DNA from: Acidimicrobiales bacterium
GTDB lineage: Bacteria; Actinomycetota; Acidimicrobiia; Acidimicrobiales; SKKL01
Length of the DNA: 64,000 bases
Assembly (NCBI GenBank): GCA_034521975.1
Contig: JAXHLR010000004.1
Location: forward strand, 334,165-398,164
Reading direction: 5' to 3'
Below are positions 8,749-18,186 of this stretch, piece after piece (the first letter of the stretch is position 1; the number at the start of each line of letters is the position of its first letter). A program made the position numbers and the translations under genes. The notes beneath the pieces were generated by a model that saw only the letters and a program-made list of their open reading frames with translations, did no database searches and was not told the origin of the DNA.

Positions 8749-9540
8749 CTAGAAGAACTCGTCGAGCATGACGAAGAAGTCGAGCCGGGCGAGATCGGGT
8801 TGATCGATCCCATAGGCGTCGAGGAAGGGACCGACCGCGTGTCCGCCGAAGTTGTTGGCGATGCTCCTGGCGGCGATGCCCAGGTCCCGGTGACGGTCAC
8901 CCACCCCGACCCGTCCGAGGTCGACATAGCCACTGATGGCCCCGTCCTCGAGGATCACGTTGGGCACGCAGTAGTCGCCGTGGAGCACGACCGTGTCGTC
9001 GTCGCCTCCGGGCACCGAGTCGATCATGAGCTGGAACAGCTCGTGGGAGCTCAATCCGGCATGGAGCGGCTCGAAATCGGTCTCGTCGACCCGGCCCGCC
9101 TCCATCCGCGCCCGGGCTCGCTCGAGGGCGATGGGTGTCGTCGCGTCGAAGGGGCAGTCGTCGACCGGTGCCCGGTCGTGGAAGGTGCGCAGGCCCTCGC
9201 CGAGAACGTGAACAAGGCGCTCGACCTCCATCTGGTGCTCGGGCCGGGTCGCATCGCTGCCCACCAACGCGGTCGTGAGGAGCCATTCGTGCTCGCCATC
9301 GCTGCCCGACGCGACCACCTCGGGCACCGGCAGATGCCGAGCGAGCCACCTTGCACGCTCGGCTTCGCCGACCAGGGAGGTCTCGAGGTCGTCGGCCACC
9401 TGCACCTTGAGCACCCAGGTGGCGTCGGGGCGGCGGACCCACGCGGTGATCGCCGGGGAACGACCGCCGGTGATGGGGACGACCTCGGCGTCGCCGACGA
9501 GGTCGGCGAGCGCCTCAGGAAGGGTTCCGGGTGCGGCCAT
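8749..9540 (-). CDS. APH(3')-like aminoglycoside phosphotransferase family kinase
   Basis: Small-molecule kinase of the APH/choline-kinase fold. The 263 residues show the catalytic loop HGDYCVPNV, the metal-binding segment GYVDLGRVGVGDRHRDL and the ending FFVMLDEFF, which together resemble the APH(3') subfamily closely. WVLKVQ supplies the probable nucleotide-binding Lys. It is tightly packed between miaB (6 bp) and miaA (4 bp), so it is co-expressed with housekeeping tRNA-modification genes. That context suits a resident gene better than a mobile resistance cassette. The substrate is unknown, and aminoglycoside phosphorylation is only inferred. Confidence 0.85.
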   Translation of the reverse strand: MAAPGTLPEALADLVGDAEVVPITGGRSPAITAWVRRPDATWVLKVQVADDLETSLVGEAERARWLARHLPVPEVVASGSDGEHEWLLTTALVGSDATRPEHQMEVERLVHVLGEGLRTFHDRAPVDDCPFDATTPIALERARARMEAGRVDETDFEPLHAGLSSHELFQLMIDSVPGGDDDTVVLHGDYCVPNVILEDGAISGYVDLGRVGVGDRHRDLGIAARSIANNFGGHAVGPFLDAYGIDQPDLARLDFFVMLDEFF

Positions 9541-9546
9541 GTGGCC

Positions 9547-11013
9547 CTAGCCGGCGGCGACCGGGATGCGGGTGCGATGGCGGGGAGTGGCCACCACCTC
9601 GCGGAGGATCCCACGCAGGTGGTGGGGCGCGGCCTCGGTGACCTCGACGGTGGCGATGGTGCCGACCCGCATCGGCGACGCGGCCGGGAAGTGGACGAGC
9701 TTGTTCTGGCGGGTGCGGCCGGTGAGCACCGATCGATCGCGCTTGGAGGGCCCTTCGACGATGACCTCCTCGACGCGGCCGATGCGGTCCTGGTTGCGGC
9801 GCATGGCCGACCGTTCGACCACGTGGCGGAGCCGGTCGAAGCGATCGACACAGACCGCGTGATCGACGAACTGGTCGACCATGGCCGCCGCCTCGGTCCC
9901 TTCGCGCGGCGAGAAGATGAAGGTGTAGGCGGAGTCGTAGTCGGCGGCGGCGGCGACCTCGAGGGTCCGTTCGAAGTCGTCCTCGGTCTCACCTGGGAAT
10001 CCGACGATGATGTCGGTGCTGACGGCCAGGTCGGGGACGCCGGCGCGGGCCGCGGCCAGCTTCTCGAGGTAGCGATCGGCGGTGTAGCCGCGGTGCATGG
10101 CGGCCAGGACACGGTCGGACCCCGACTGCAGCGGCAGGTGCAGGTGCTCGCACACGGCGGGCGTATCGGCCATGGCGGTGATGGTCTCGGGGCGCAGGTC
10201 CTTGGGGTGGGGACTGGTGTAGCGGACCCGGGAGATGCCCTCGACCGCGCCGACCGCACGCAGGAGATCGGCGAAGAGGGGGCGCGGGCGCCGCCGATCG
10301 TCTCCGGCCCACTCCTGGCCCGCGACCTCGGCATCGGCCACGGGGTCGGGATCGCCCGTACGCAGGCGGGTGGTGAGGTCGCGACCATAGGAGTTGACGT
10401 TCTGGCCGAGCAGCGTGACCTCGACCACGCCGTCGGCGGCCAACTGCTCGACCTCGCTCACCAGCTCGCCGAACGGGCGGCTCGCCTCGGCGCCGCGCAC
10501 CGAGGGGACGATGCAGAAGGCGCACGTGTTGTCACAACCGATCTGGATGGTGACCCACGCCGCATAGTCGACCTCGCGCTTGACCGGCAACGCCGACGGG
10601 AACGAGTCGGCGTCATCGAGGGCCGCCTGCTGGAGGATCTCGGTGACCGGTCCCTGCTCGCGCGCCTCGCGCAACAGCTCGGCGGCACGGCTCACGTTGT
10701 GGGTGCCGAACACGACATCGACATGCGGTGCGCGCTCGCGGATGAGCTGCTGGTCCTTCTGAGCGAGGCATCCGCCGACCACGATCTCGAGATCGGGCCG
10801 TTCTGCCTTCAGAGACTTGAGGTGGCCGAGCTTGCCGTAGAGCTTGTTGTCGGCGTTCTCGCGGATGCAGCAGGTGTTGAGCACGACGACGTCGGCCTCG
10901 TCCTCGCTGGGCGCGGGCACCAATCCGTCGGCCTCGAGCAGGCCCGCGATGCGTTCGGAGTCGTGCTCGTTCATCTGGCACCCGTAGGTGCGGATGGAAT
11001 AGGACCGGGTCAC
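9547..11013 (-). CDS. miaB: tRNA-2-methylthio-N6-dimethylallyladenosine synthase
   Basis: Radical-SAM methylthiotransferase acting on i6A37 made by MiaA. The N-terminal UPF0004 domain begins SIRTYGCQMNEHDSERIAG. The radical-SAM cluster motif is CDNTCAFCIVPSVRG, and a C-terminal TRAM domain occupies about the last 70 residues. Length 488 is in range. The GTG start at 11013 overlaps the stop of the upstream dehydrogenase by 4 bp (GTGA), so the two are translationally coupled. RimO at 25.6-26.9 kb is a paralogue with a distinct motif set. Confidence 0.97.
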   Translation of the reverse strand: MTRSYSIRTYGCQMNEHDSERIAGLLEADGLVPAPSEDEADVVVLNTCCIRENADNKLYGKLGHLKSLKAERPDLEIVVGGCLAQKDQQLIRERAPHVDVVFGTHNVSRAAELLREAREQGPVTEILQQAALDDADSFPSALPVKREVDYAAWVTIQIGCDNTCAFCIVPSVRGAEASRPFGELVSEVEQLAADGVVEVTLLGQNVNSYGRDLTTRLRTGDPDPVADAEVAGQEWAGDDRRRPRPLFADLLRAVGAVEGISRVRYTSPHPKDLRPETITAMADTPAVCEHLHLPLQSGSDRVLAAMHRGYTADRYLEKLAAARAGVPDLAVSTDIIVGFPGETEDDFERTLEVAAAADYDSAYTFIFSPREGTEAAAMVDQFVDHAVCVDRFDRLRHVVERSAMRRNQDRIGRVEEVIVEGPSKRDRSVLTGRTRQNKLVHFPAASPMRVGTIATVEVTEAAPHHLRGILREVVATPRHRTRIPVAAG

Positions 11014-11915
11014 CCTGACAGGTTAGGACCCCTGGGCCGATCTGGCCGACCGCCCGCCGTGACGAGCTGCTCGCTGACCTCCCACAAGCGGGCGGCCGCA
11101 GCGTCGTCGCGGGCCGCCCGCGACGGCGTGGCCGGTCGCCGATCGACGTAGTAGCCGCCGGTCAGGTCGGCGATCTCCTCGGCTGCCGCCAGGTACACGA
11201 TGGTGTCGGCTCCGGTCGCGGCGTCGACGGCGAACGGCCGCGGGAGCATCCTGACGAACTGCTGGGTGATCCGGGTGTCGCCCTCGCCACCGAAGTTGGT
11301 CTTGACCAGACCAGGGTGCACGGCGTTGACGGTCACTCCCGTGCCCTGCAGGCGCTTCGACAGCTCCCGCGTGAACAGGATGTTCGCAAGCTTGGTCTTG
11401 GCGTAGACGTCGTAGCTGAAATAGCGGCGGGTGCTCTGCAGGTCGTCGAAGGCCAGGCCGCGGTAGGCGAAGCGGTGCATGTCCGAGGAGACCACGACGA
11501 CGCGGGCGGGAGCCGAGTCGACCAGACGAGGGCGGAGCAGCTCGACCAGCAGGAAGTGGCCCAGGTGGTTGACCCCGAACAGGTACTCGAACCCCTGCGT
11601 GGTCTCGGATCGCTTCGACAGGGTCAGCCCGGCGTTGCACACCAACACGTGCAGCTGCTCGACGCGCTCGAGCACCTCGGCAGCGCACCGCCTCACCGAG
11701 TCGAGGTCGCCCAGATCGAGCTGCACCAGGTGCGGGCGCGCTCCGCCGCGCCGGGCGACCTCCTCGACGGCGAGCGCACCCTTGGCCAGATCTCGCGCGG
11801 TGATGACCACCTCGGCGCCCAGCTCGACGAGCTGGACGGCGGCCTCCTTGCCGATGCCCGAGTTGGCGCCGGTGATCATCACCGTGCGGCCGTCCATGCG
11901 TGGCAGATCGGACAT
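11010..11915 (-). CDS. Short-chain dehydrogenase/reductase (retinol dehydrogenase-like)
   Basis: NAD(P)-dependent Rossmann oxidoreductase. It shows the cofactor loop TGANSGIG, the NAG motif in VCNAGLTL and the catalytic YAKTK; the segment NHLGHFLLVELL is typical of the retinol-dehydrogenase-like group. The ATG at 11915 gives MSDLPRMDGRTVMITG, about 301 residues. It lies directly downstream of recA on the same strand and overlaps miaB by 4 bp, in the place where recX usually sits. Its substrate is unknown, and nothing in it suggests a RecA-regulating function. Confidence 0.9.
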   Translation of the reverse strand: MSDLPRMDGRTVMITGANSGIGKEAAVQLVELGAEVVITARDLAKGALAVEEVARRGGARPHLVQLDLGDLDSVRRCAAEVLERVEQLHVLVCNAGLTLSKRSETTQGFEYLFGVNHLGHFLLVELLRPRLVDSAPARVVVVSSDMHRFAYRGLAFDDLQSTRRYFSYDVYAKTKLANILFTRELSKRLQGTGVTVNAVHPGLVKTNFGGEGDTRITQQFVRMLPRPFAVDAATGADTIVYLAAAEEIADLTGGYYVDRRPATPSRAARDDAAAARLWEVSEQLVTAGGRPDRPRGPNLSG

Positions 11916-12046
11916 GGCCCCAGCGTAGATCCGGACGCGGCACCGCCGACCGGTGACACGCACACGGCCGGCGGCGGCGTAGCCCCGAACCCGGACGGGC
12001 GAGGGCGATCTACTGGTCGGCTGCGCTCGGGGGCGCTGTGGCGGAC

Positions 12047-15000
12047 TCAGTCATCGAGGGTGATGGGCTCGTCGTCGGCGTCGGTCATGGCCTCGACCCC
12101 GGCGGCATCCTCGCCGTCGCCCTCGGCCTCGGCCTCGGCGTCGACGCCGATGCCGACCTGGGTCCGGACCCGCTCGGAGATCTCGACCATGATCTCGGGG
12201 TTGTCGTGCAGGAACCCCTTGGCGTTCTCGCGACCCTGGCCGAGCTGTTCGCCCTCGTAGGTGTACCAAGCCCCCGCCTTCTTCACGATGCCGAGGTCGA
12301 CACCGAGGTCGAGGACCGATCCCTCGCGGCTGATGCCCTGGCCATACATGATGTCGAACTCCGCTTGCTTGAACGGCGGGGCGCAGTTCGACACCACGAT
12401 GTCGTTGGCCACGAAGGTGTGGTGCTCGTCGACCTCGACGTCATAGATCGGACGCCACTCGGCGGGTGAGACCTCGACGATCTGGTCGAACCAGACCTGC
12501 TCAGCGAGGATCTCATCCAGGAAGGAGCTTTCGAGCGCATCGGCGAGTGCTCGGACGCGGTCGCGACGCAAGCGGCTCGTTCCGAGCACCTGCTTGAGCC
12601 CGCCCCTCGGGTCCCCTGCCCCAGGACCCACCAATGCCGCTGCCTCTGCGGGGGCCATCCCCCGACCTCGCAGATAGGCCAGCACCGGCTCGGTCACTGC
12701 CACAGGCAGATAGTTGCGCTGGGAGCCGCGGTGTCGGCCCTCGCCTGCCTCGGCCAACGCAGCGCTCACTGCCTCGCCCTTGCGGCCCCACATGGGGATG
12801 ACCTCGGCGTAGCGCTCGACGTTCTCGATGCCCGAGATACGTACCTCCCACACGACCTGCTTGGCCTGGATCCGGCGTCCCTCCACCAGACTCGGGCGCC
12901 GGGCGCTCGGATCGTAGGAGCGGACCGAGCTGCCGATGCCCCACCGCAACAACTGCCAGTGGATCTGATGGGCGAGCTGTTCGGATGTGGTGGTGAACCC
13001 GATGCGGATTCCACCGGTCTGCTCTCGGGTGACATAGCCATCACTGGCCCACAGCCCGAAGATGAGATTGGCAACGACCTCCGAGGACACCTCGGGAGCG
13101 AAGAAGGACGCCGGGATGCGCTTCTCGGATGCAAGGTGGCCATGGATCCCTGCCCAACGGACGAGAGCGAGTACGCCATTCTGTTCGCCTGGACGGTGCG
13201 AGAGGGCGTAGTCGTAGCCACGGCCCCGCTGATGCACCTCGCAGCCGAGGGACCGGGCGATGTCGCTCACGTCCTCGATGTACTCGGCATCGGTGTTGAC
13301 GAAGGAGATCGGGGTCTTGCCACCGACATAGCCATCACCGATGAGGTACCCCAGCAGGCGGGCATGGTCGACCGGGACTGGTTCGACGTCGCCGAAGCCG
13401 AGGAAGGTGCGAGGGCGGGCGAGGCGATCACCCGTGTCGAGCTCGCCGGCCTCGACCCAGCCGCGGTCGGTCATGACCTTGTGGTCGGGTGTGACCCACA
13501 GCTCGGTGCCGTCACGAAGGTGCAGGCCGATCGTCTCCGCCTCACCTTGGTCGAACCGCTGGGTGATGGGACGGACGTGGAGCCCACCGACTTTGTCGGC
13601 AGCCACAACGTGGCCTCCCTGCTCGTGTTCGACGATGTCTTCAATCCGCTGGGTGAGCCCGCTGACCGGATCGAACACCGTGGTACCCGCGGCGACGCAC
13701 TTGTTCTTCACGACCTTGCACCGGGTGCGGTTGCCCACCACCTCGACGCCGTCCTTGATCGACTCGATGCGGCGGATGTCGATGCGGATCGACGAGTAGA
13801 ACTTCAGCGCCCGCCCACCTGGAGTGGTCTCGGGTGAGTTGTGCACCATGGTGCCGTCGACGAAGTAGTTGTGGGTGCCGTCGACCTCGATGTCGAAGCG
13901 GTGGGTGGCTCCACCGTGTGGTGGGCCGGTGGTGATGTCGATGACCGGCAGGGGCATGAGCACCTGGCGCTGGTCGGCGAAGACCGGCTCGACCTCGAAA
14001 CGGCCCTGGTAGGCGGGCAGCAGCTTGTGCTGCATCGAGGGATGCACGAACGGGGCGATCAGCGCGTGCAGCTTGGCCGTCTCGTCCTTGGAGAAGGTGA
14101 GCACCGCCTGGCCCCGGGTCCCACGCGAGCTCAGCGTCGGGTGCAGGTCCCAGGTGTCGGCCAGGTACTCGACCAGACGCCGACGAGACCCTGCCTCGAT
14201 GGCCTGGACGCAGATCTCCGAGCGCCCACTGCCGCCGTGGGTGCGGGCCTGCAGCCCCTTGGGCCGCAGGCTGAAGCCACCGTCGTCCATGTACCAGATG
14301 GCCAGCGACAGCGGCGTGAGGCCCTTGAGGTAGTCGTCGCTGAGCACCTTGCGGCCGCCCACATAGGTGGCGTCGCGCAGCTCGGCCAGCTCGGGAAGCG
14401 GCGACAGGTCGTGGAACACCGCGCCCTTGGCGTTGGCGGTGCGGCTGGTGCCGATGTTGGCGAACAGCTCGGCCTTCCAGTCGGAGTAGGGGGCCTGAGC
14501 AGCCCCGTGGCCCCATCGAAAGCGAGCGGCGTGGCCGCTGCGGCTCGGCGACAGGGCTCCGTCGCCCATCAACCCCCCGAGCACGACCTGCCACTGGAAG
14601 TCGGACAACCGCTCGGAGACCGTCTGCATGACCCGGTCGCCCGGCGCCAGCTCCTGGGCCTCCCGCCACCCGCCGGGTGTGCGGATGAGGTGGTTGGGGG
14701 TGCAGGCGAACTGTGATCGCCCGTTGCCCGACGGCTTGGCGACGGTGAACCGGAGGAACTCGTCGGTGCGTCCGTTGTCGAACCAGTTGGTGACCCGCTT
14801 GGGCACCACGGCATCGAGCTCGGGGTCATAGGACAGGACCTCGACCGGGAGCTTCTGGTTGACGATCTTGCCGATCTTCTCCTGGGTGCCGTCGGCCAGG
14901 GTGACCCGGGTGTGGTAGTCGAAGCACCCGAACATCACCCCGATCTTCTCGCGGAGCTGGTTGATGAAGATGCAGATGGTGTGGGACCGGTTGAGGTTGG

Positions 15001-15529
15001 CGGTGAGCTTGCGCAGCGCCTGGGACATGAGCCGGGCCTGCAGACCGACGTGGCTGTCGCCCATCTCGCCTTCGATCTCGGCCTTGGGGGTGAGCGCGGC
15101 GACCGAGTCGATGACCACCACGTCGAGCGCTCCCGAGCGCACCAACATGTCGGCGATCTCGAGGGCCTGCTCGCCGGTGTCGGGCTGGGAGATCAACAGC
15201 TCGTCGACATCGACCCCGATGGCGCGGGCATAGACCGGGTCCATGGCGTGCTCGGCGTCGATGTAGGCGCAGATGCCGCCGTTGCGCTGGGCCTCGGCCA
15301 CCACGTGCATGGCCAAGGTGGACTTGCCCGATGATTCGGGCCCGTAGATCTCGGTGACGCGCCCTCGGGGGAGGCCCCCCACCCCCAGGGCCACGTCGAG
15401 GGCGATGGAACCGGTGGGGATCGATTCGATCGCCATCGTGCCCTTCTCGCCCATCTTCATGACCGAGCCCTTGCCGAACTGCTTCTCGATCTGGCCGAGG
15501 GCCATGGACAGTGCCTTGTCTCGTTCCAC
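12047..15529 (-). CDS. recA: RecA recombinase precursor with two inteins
   Basis: DNA-strand-exchange ATPase and SOS co-protease, made as a 1160-residue precursor. Host parts are residues 1-201 (Walker A GPESSGKS at 63-70), 565-610 and 1049-1160; after splicing the protein would be 359 residues, a normal RecA. Intein 1 (202-564) follows EKIGVMFG and intein 2 (611-1048) follows KVVKNK. The acidic C-terminal tail ([11 protein letters not shown]) is typical. The start is a GTG at 15529 after GGGAGAG. A consensus SOS box lies 163 bp upstream. recX is absent downstream. The reading frame is continuous through both inteins. Confidence 0.98.
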   Translation of the reverse strand: MERDKALSMALGQIEKQFGKGSVMKMGEKGTMAIESIPTGSIALDVALGVGGLPRGRVTEIYGPESSGKSTLAMHVVAEAQRNGGICAYIDAEHAMDPVYARAIGVDVDELLISQPDTGEQALEIADMLVRSGALDVVVIDSVAALTPKAEIEGEMGDSHVGLQARLMSQALRKLTANLNRSHTICIFINQLREKIGVMFGCFDYHTRVTLADGTQEKIGKIVNQKLPVEVLSYDPELDAVVPKRVTNWFDNGRTDEFLRFTVAKPSGNGRSQFACTPNHLIRTPGGWREAQELAPGDRVMQTVSERLSDFQWQVVLGGLMGDGALSPSRSGHAARFRWGHGAAQAPYSDWKAELFANIGTSRTANAKGAVFHDLSPLPELAELRDATYVGGRKVLSDDYLKGLTPLSLAIWYMDDGGFSLRPKGLQARTHGGSGRSEICVQAIEAGSRRRLVEYLADTWDLHPTLSSRGTRGQAVLTFSKDETAKLHALIAPFVHPSMQHKLLPAYQGRFEVEPVFADQRQVLMPLPVIDITTGPPHGGATHRFDIEVDGTHNYFVDGTMVHNSPETTPGGRALKFYSSIRIDIRRIESIKDGVEVVGNRTRCKVVKNKCVAAGTTVFDPVSGLTQRIEDIVEHEQGGHVVAADKVGGLHVRPITQRFDQGEAETIGLHLRDGTELWVTPDHKVMTDRGWVEAGELDTGDRLARPRTFLGFGDVEPVPVDHARLLGYLIGDGYVGGKTPISFVNTDAEYIEDVSDIARSLGCEVHQRGRGYDYALSHRPGEQNGVLALVRWAGIHGHLASEKRIPASFFAPEVSSEVVANLIFGLWASDGYVTREQTGGIRIGFTTTSEQLAHQIHWQLLRWGIGSSVRSYDPSARRPSLVEGRRIQAKQVVWEVRISGIENVERYAEVIPMWGRKGEAVSAALAEAGEGRHRGSQRNYLPVAVTEPVLAYLRGRGMAPAEAAALVGPGAGDPRGGLKQVLGTSRLRRDRVRALADALESSFLDEILAEQVWFDQIVEVSPAEWRPIYDVEVDEHHTFVANDIVVSNCAPPFKQAEFDIMYGQGISREGSVLDLGVDLGIVKKAGAWYTYEGEQLGQGRENAKGFLHDNPEIMVEISERVRTQVGIGVDAEAEAEGDGEDAAGVEAMTDADDEPITLDD
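12386..13699 (-). other. RecA intein 2 (438 aa, M. tuberculosis-site type)
   Basis: Self-splicing protein element inserted after KVVKNK, the site used by the M. tuberculosis RecA intein, to which it is visibly homologous ([39 protein letters not shown]). Cys1 is present, block B is TPDH, and the endonuclease motifs are LLGYLIGDG and [10 protein letters not shown]. It ends VVSN followed by Cys+1, so the penultimate residue is Ser (codon at 12389-12391) where most inteins, including the M. tuberculosis one, have His. Length is close to the 440-residue mycobacterial intein. Confidence 0.95.
13838..14926 (-). other. RecA intein 1 (363 aa, M. leprae-site type)
   Basis: Self-splicing element inserted between EKIGVMFG and SPETTPGG, the M. 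leprae RecA site. It begins [20 protein letters not shown], has block B TPNH and the two LAGLIDADG-type motifs LGGLMGDG and LAIWYMDDG, and ends VDGTMVHN followed by Ser+1. All residues expected for the standard splicing pathway are present. It resembles the M. leprae intein throughout. The Cys codon is at 14924-14926 and the terminal Asn codon at 13838-13840. Confidence 0.96.
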
Positions 15530-15691
15530 CGGTCTCTCCCGTGTGTCGTGCGATGCGTGCGATGCGTGCTCTGTCTGGTGGGGCCGGCACGTCTCCCGTG
15601 AGAGCTGTGGTGCGATGACCCGATGAACGAACCCTACGGAGGGGGTGTGACACCCGAGCGGCTGCCCGGGCGAATGACACCACCGTAGTTC

Positions 15692-15705
15692 CGAACGAGT
15701 GTTCG
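15692..15705. promoter_or_regulatory. LexA-type SOS box
   Basis: CGAACGAGTGTTCG is a perfect inverted repeat matching the actinobacterial/Gram-positive LexA box CGAAC-N4-GTTCG. It lies in the divergent gap, 163 bp before the recA start and 58 bp before msrB. recA control is the expected role; an effect on msrB is possible but unsupported. Confidence 0.85.
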
Positions 15706-15762
15706 ATCAAGCATCGAACAGCACAGGTCGAACAGGAGGATCCGAACCCCGCCGGTGGCAGC

Positions 15763-16218
15763 ATGGAACCCATGGCCGACAACACCACCGACGACACCAC
15801 CGACGACACCACCGACACGGTCTCCCCCATCGCGGTCGACGAGGACGAGCTGCGCGCCCGCCTCACCCCCGAGCAGTTCGAGGTCGCACGCCGCGCCGGC
15901 ACCGAACGGGCCTTCAGCGGCGCCTACTGGGACACCAAGGAGCCCGGCACCTACCGCTGCGTCGTCTGCGACCTCGAGCTCTTCCGGTCCGACACCAAAT
16001 ACGACTCGGGCTCGGGCTGGCCCAGCTTCTGGGAGCCGATCTCGCCCGACCGGGTCACCCTCCACACCGACACCAGCCACGGGATGACCCGCACCGAAGC
16101 CCGGTGCGCGCGGTGTGACTCCCACCTCGGCCACGTGTTCCCCGACGGCCCCCGACCCACCGGCGACCGCTTCTGCATGAACTCGGCGTCGCTCGCCCTC
16201 GAACCCGATGAGCACTGA
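15763..16218 (+). CDS. msrB: Peptide-methionine (R)-S-oxide reductase
   Basis: Reduces methionine-R-sulfoxide in oxidised proteins. The 151 residues carry the structural zinc cysteines (C66/C69 in YRCVVCD, C115/C118 in ARCARCD), SGSGWPSFW and the catalytic Cys138 in [10 protein letters not shown]. The N-terminus has a Thr/Asp-rich leader (about 20 residues) not found in the core family. The start is the ATG at 15763 or the in-frame ATG at 15772. It is cytoplasmic as far as can be seen, divergent from recA, and followed by a small hairpin. Confidence 0.95.
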   Translation: MEPMADNTTDDTTDDTTDTVSPIAVDEDELRARLTPEQFEVARRAGTERAFSGAYWDTKEPGTYRCVVCDLELFRSDTKYDSGSGWPSFWEPISPDRVTLHTDTSHGMTRTEARCARCDSHLGHVFPDGPRPTGDRFCMNSASLALEPDEH

Positions 16219-16235
16219 TCAGGGCCCTACGCTGC

Positions 16236-16250
16236 ACCCTCCTCGAGGGT
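16236..16250 (+). terminator. Small hairpin after msrB
   Basis: ACCCTC-CTC-GAGGGT forms a 6-bp stem 18 bp after the msrB stop. There is no T run, so termination is only a suggestion. Confidence 0.35.
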
Positions 16251-16299
16251 TCGAGCCCCACTAGACTGCGAGAAGCTCCCATCTCCCGTCAGGCCCTCG

Positions 16300-18186
16300 A
16301 TGCACCCATCACCGCGCCATGACCAAGTTCGGGGAGGCCACCCGCGGCGGCTCCGGCTCCGAAGCCTGATCCTGCTCGTCGTGCTCCTCCCCACCCTCGG
16401 GATGCTCGCCATGGCGACTGTCTTGGCGAGCGAAGCCCTCACCACCCGAGACAGCGCGCGACGGGTCGATGCGCGTGTCGCGACCCTCGGCGCGCTCGCC
16501 GACGCGAGGGTGGTGCTCGTCAACGAACGAACCACCTCAGGCGTGCTGGTCTTCGCCACCGAGCTCGGCTTCGACGAGGAGGAGCTCCTCGACTTCACGG
16601 GGACCGACCACCGCTCCGAGCTACTGGCGTCCCGAACGGCTGTCGACACGAGCGCCATCCTGCGCAGCCTTCCAGCGATGGCCGACCACCGCTCCCGCCT
16701 GCACGACGTGCGCGAGGCGGTCGACGAGGGGACCGCCTCGAGCTCCCAGGTCGTGTCGATCTATGACGACCTCACTGCCGCGGTCGACCAGGCGTGGACC
16801 GACGAGTTCGACCAGCTCCAGGACGACCTGCGATCCGGGGAGGTCACCGGTTCGCTCCAGAACCGAGCCGGTGCGCTGCGCGCGGCCTTCGCGGCCCAGC
16901 GGTGGGGGATGACGCAAGCGTCGTTGGTGATCGAGCTGTACGAGACCGAGACGTCCGACCCCGCGACTGAGATCCAGGTGATCGCAGCAGGTGCCCGCTA
17001 CCATGCGGCGGTCGAGACCCTTGAGGATGTCCGCGGCCCCATTGCGAACGAGGTCTGGGACGACTACCTGAGCGACCCCGCCGTCCGACGTTTCGGTCGC
17101 GACCTCGAGGAGGTCGAGGAGGAACTGGTCTCCGGCCCGTCGCTGGTGCTGGAGGACCCGGCCACCTTCCAACAGTCACTCGCCGACGCCGAGGTCTGGG
17201 CCGCGGGACTCGGAGACCTGGTGCGGGCTGCGGCACAGGACCTGAGCACGGAGACCGTCCAGCAGGAGCGCGACGCCGCGAACAGTCTGCAGGTGCGCGT
17301 CGGCGCCGCCGGCGTCCTCACCCTCCTCTCGCTTGCCGGCGCGGTTCTGCTCACGAGGAACATGACCCGTCCGGTCCGGCGCCTCGAGGAGGCGGCAAGC
17401 CAGATCCGGGCTGGCCAGTTCGACCTCGAGCCGATCGAGACCGGCGGGCCACGCGAGTTGGCCGACACCGCGGTGGCGTTCAACGAGATGACCGCCACCC
17501 TCGCCAGCGTGGAGACCTACGCCACCACTCTGGCCGACGCACCCGAGGACCCGTTGCTCGACCACCCCATCCCGGGTCGCACGGGCCAGGCCCTGCAGGT
17601 TGCGCTCAACCGGCTGCGCTCGTCGATCCGCCAGGCCGAGAAACGCCGAGGGGAGCTCGAGGTGGTGGCGACCCACGATGCCCTCACGGGACTGTTCAAC
17701 CGCTCCGCTGCGTTGACGATGATCGGACACGACCTGGCAGCCGCCGAGCGCTCCGACGGTGCGGTCATGGCGCTGTTCATCGACCTCGACGAGTTCAAGC
17801 CCATCAACGACCAGTACGGCCACGCCGCCGGCGACGATGCCCTCCGCCTCGTCGCCGATGCCCTTCGCGAGACCACGCGCGAGGCCGATGTCGTCGCCCG
17901 TATCGGTGGTGACGAGTTCCTCGTCGCCGGCGCGGTCGCCGACGATGCTGGCGAGGTCGAAGGCCTCGCCGAGCGCATCCGCGACGCGATCGGGTCCACC
18001 CGACTCGGCACCGTGGACGGACCGATCGGTCTGCACTGCAGCATCGGCATGGCCCTGAGCCTTCCCGGCGACAGCGTCGACCTGCTCGTCCAGCGCGCCG
18101 ACGCGGCGATGTACGACGCCAAGAAGCAGGGACGCGACCGCATCGCCTGGGCCCGGTCCGAGCGAATGAGGCCCTCCCAGCCCTAG
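16300..18186 (+). CDS. Membrane diguanylate cyclase with periplasmic sensor and HAMP domain
   Basis: Makes c-di-GMP from two GTP at the membrane. The 628-residue layout is TM1 about 22-43; an extracytoplasmic helical sensor about 44-331 of the nitrate/nitrite-sensor-like type; TM2 about 332-351; HAMP (MTRPVRRLEEAASQIRAGQF); then a GGDEF domain from about 452. The active site GGDEF is at 536-540, preceded by READ five residues earlier, an RxxD product-inhibition site. Both sites appear intact, so an active and feedback-inhibited cyclase is predicted. The ligand is unknown. The probable c-di-GMP riboswitch lies 4.7 kb downstream. Confidence 0.92.
   Translation: MHPSPRHDQVRGGHPRRLRLRSLILLVVLLPTLGMLAMATVLASEALTTRDSARRVDARVATLGALADARVVLVNERTTSGVLVFATELGFDEEELLDFTGTDHRSELLASRTAVDTSAILRSLPAMADHRSRLHDVREAVDEGTASSSQVVSIYDDLTAAVDQAWTDEFDQLQDDLRSGEVTGSLQNRAGALRAAFAAQRWGMTQASLVIELYETETSDPATEIQVIAAGARYHAAVETLEDVRGPIANEVWDDYLSDPAVRRFGRDLEEVEEELVSGPSLVLEDPATFQQSLADAEVWAAGLGDLVRAAAQDLSTETVQQERDAANSLQVRVGAAGVLTLLSLAGAVLLTRNMTRPVRRLEEAASQIRAGQFDLEPIETGGPRELADTAVAFNEMTATLASVETYATTLADAPEDPLLDHPIPGRTGQALQVALNRLRSSIRQAEKRRGELEVVATHDALTGLFNRSAALTMIGHDLAAAERSDGAVMALFIDLDEFKPINDQYGHAAGDDALRLVADALRETTREADVVARIGGDEFLVAGAVADDAGEVEGLAERIRDAIGSTRLGTVDGPIGLHCSIGMALSLPGDSVDLLVQRADAAMYDAKKQGRDRIAWARSERMRPSQP

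Noticed and set aside
8656-11151. Long plus-strand open frame opposite miaA, APH and miaB
   Set aside because: It lies antisense to three genes with clear motifs; the composition is that of a shadow frame.
12047-15529. recA as a gene fusion or misassembly because of its 1160-codon length
   Set aside because: The extra sequence falls exactly at two known intein sites, with splice-junction residues and homing-endonuclease motifs in frame.
16243-16258. GGGTTCGAGCCCC resembling a tRNA T-arm after msrB
   Set aside because: Only three of five stem pairs form, no acceptor, D or anticodon arms lie around it, and no CCA end follows. Chance in GC-rich DNA.
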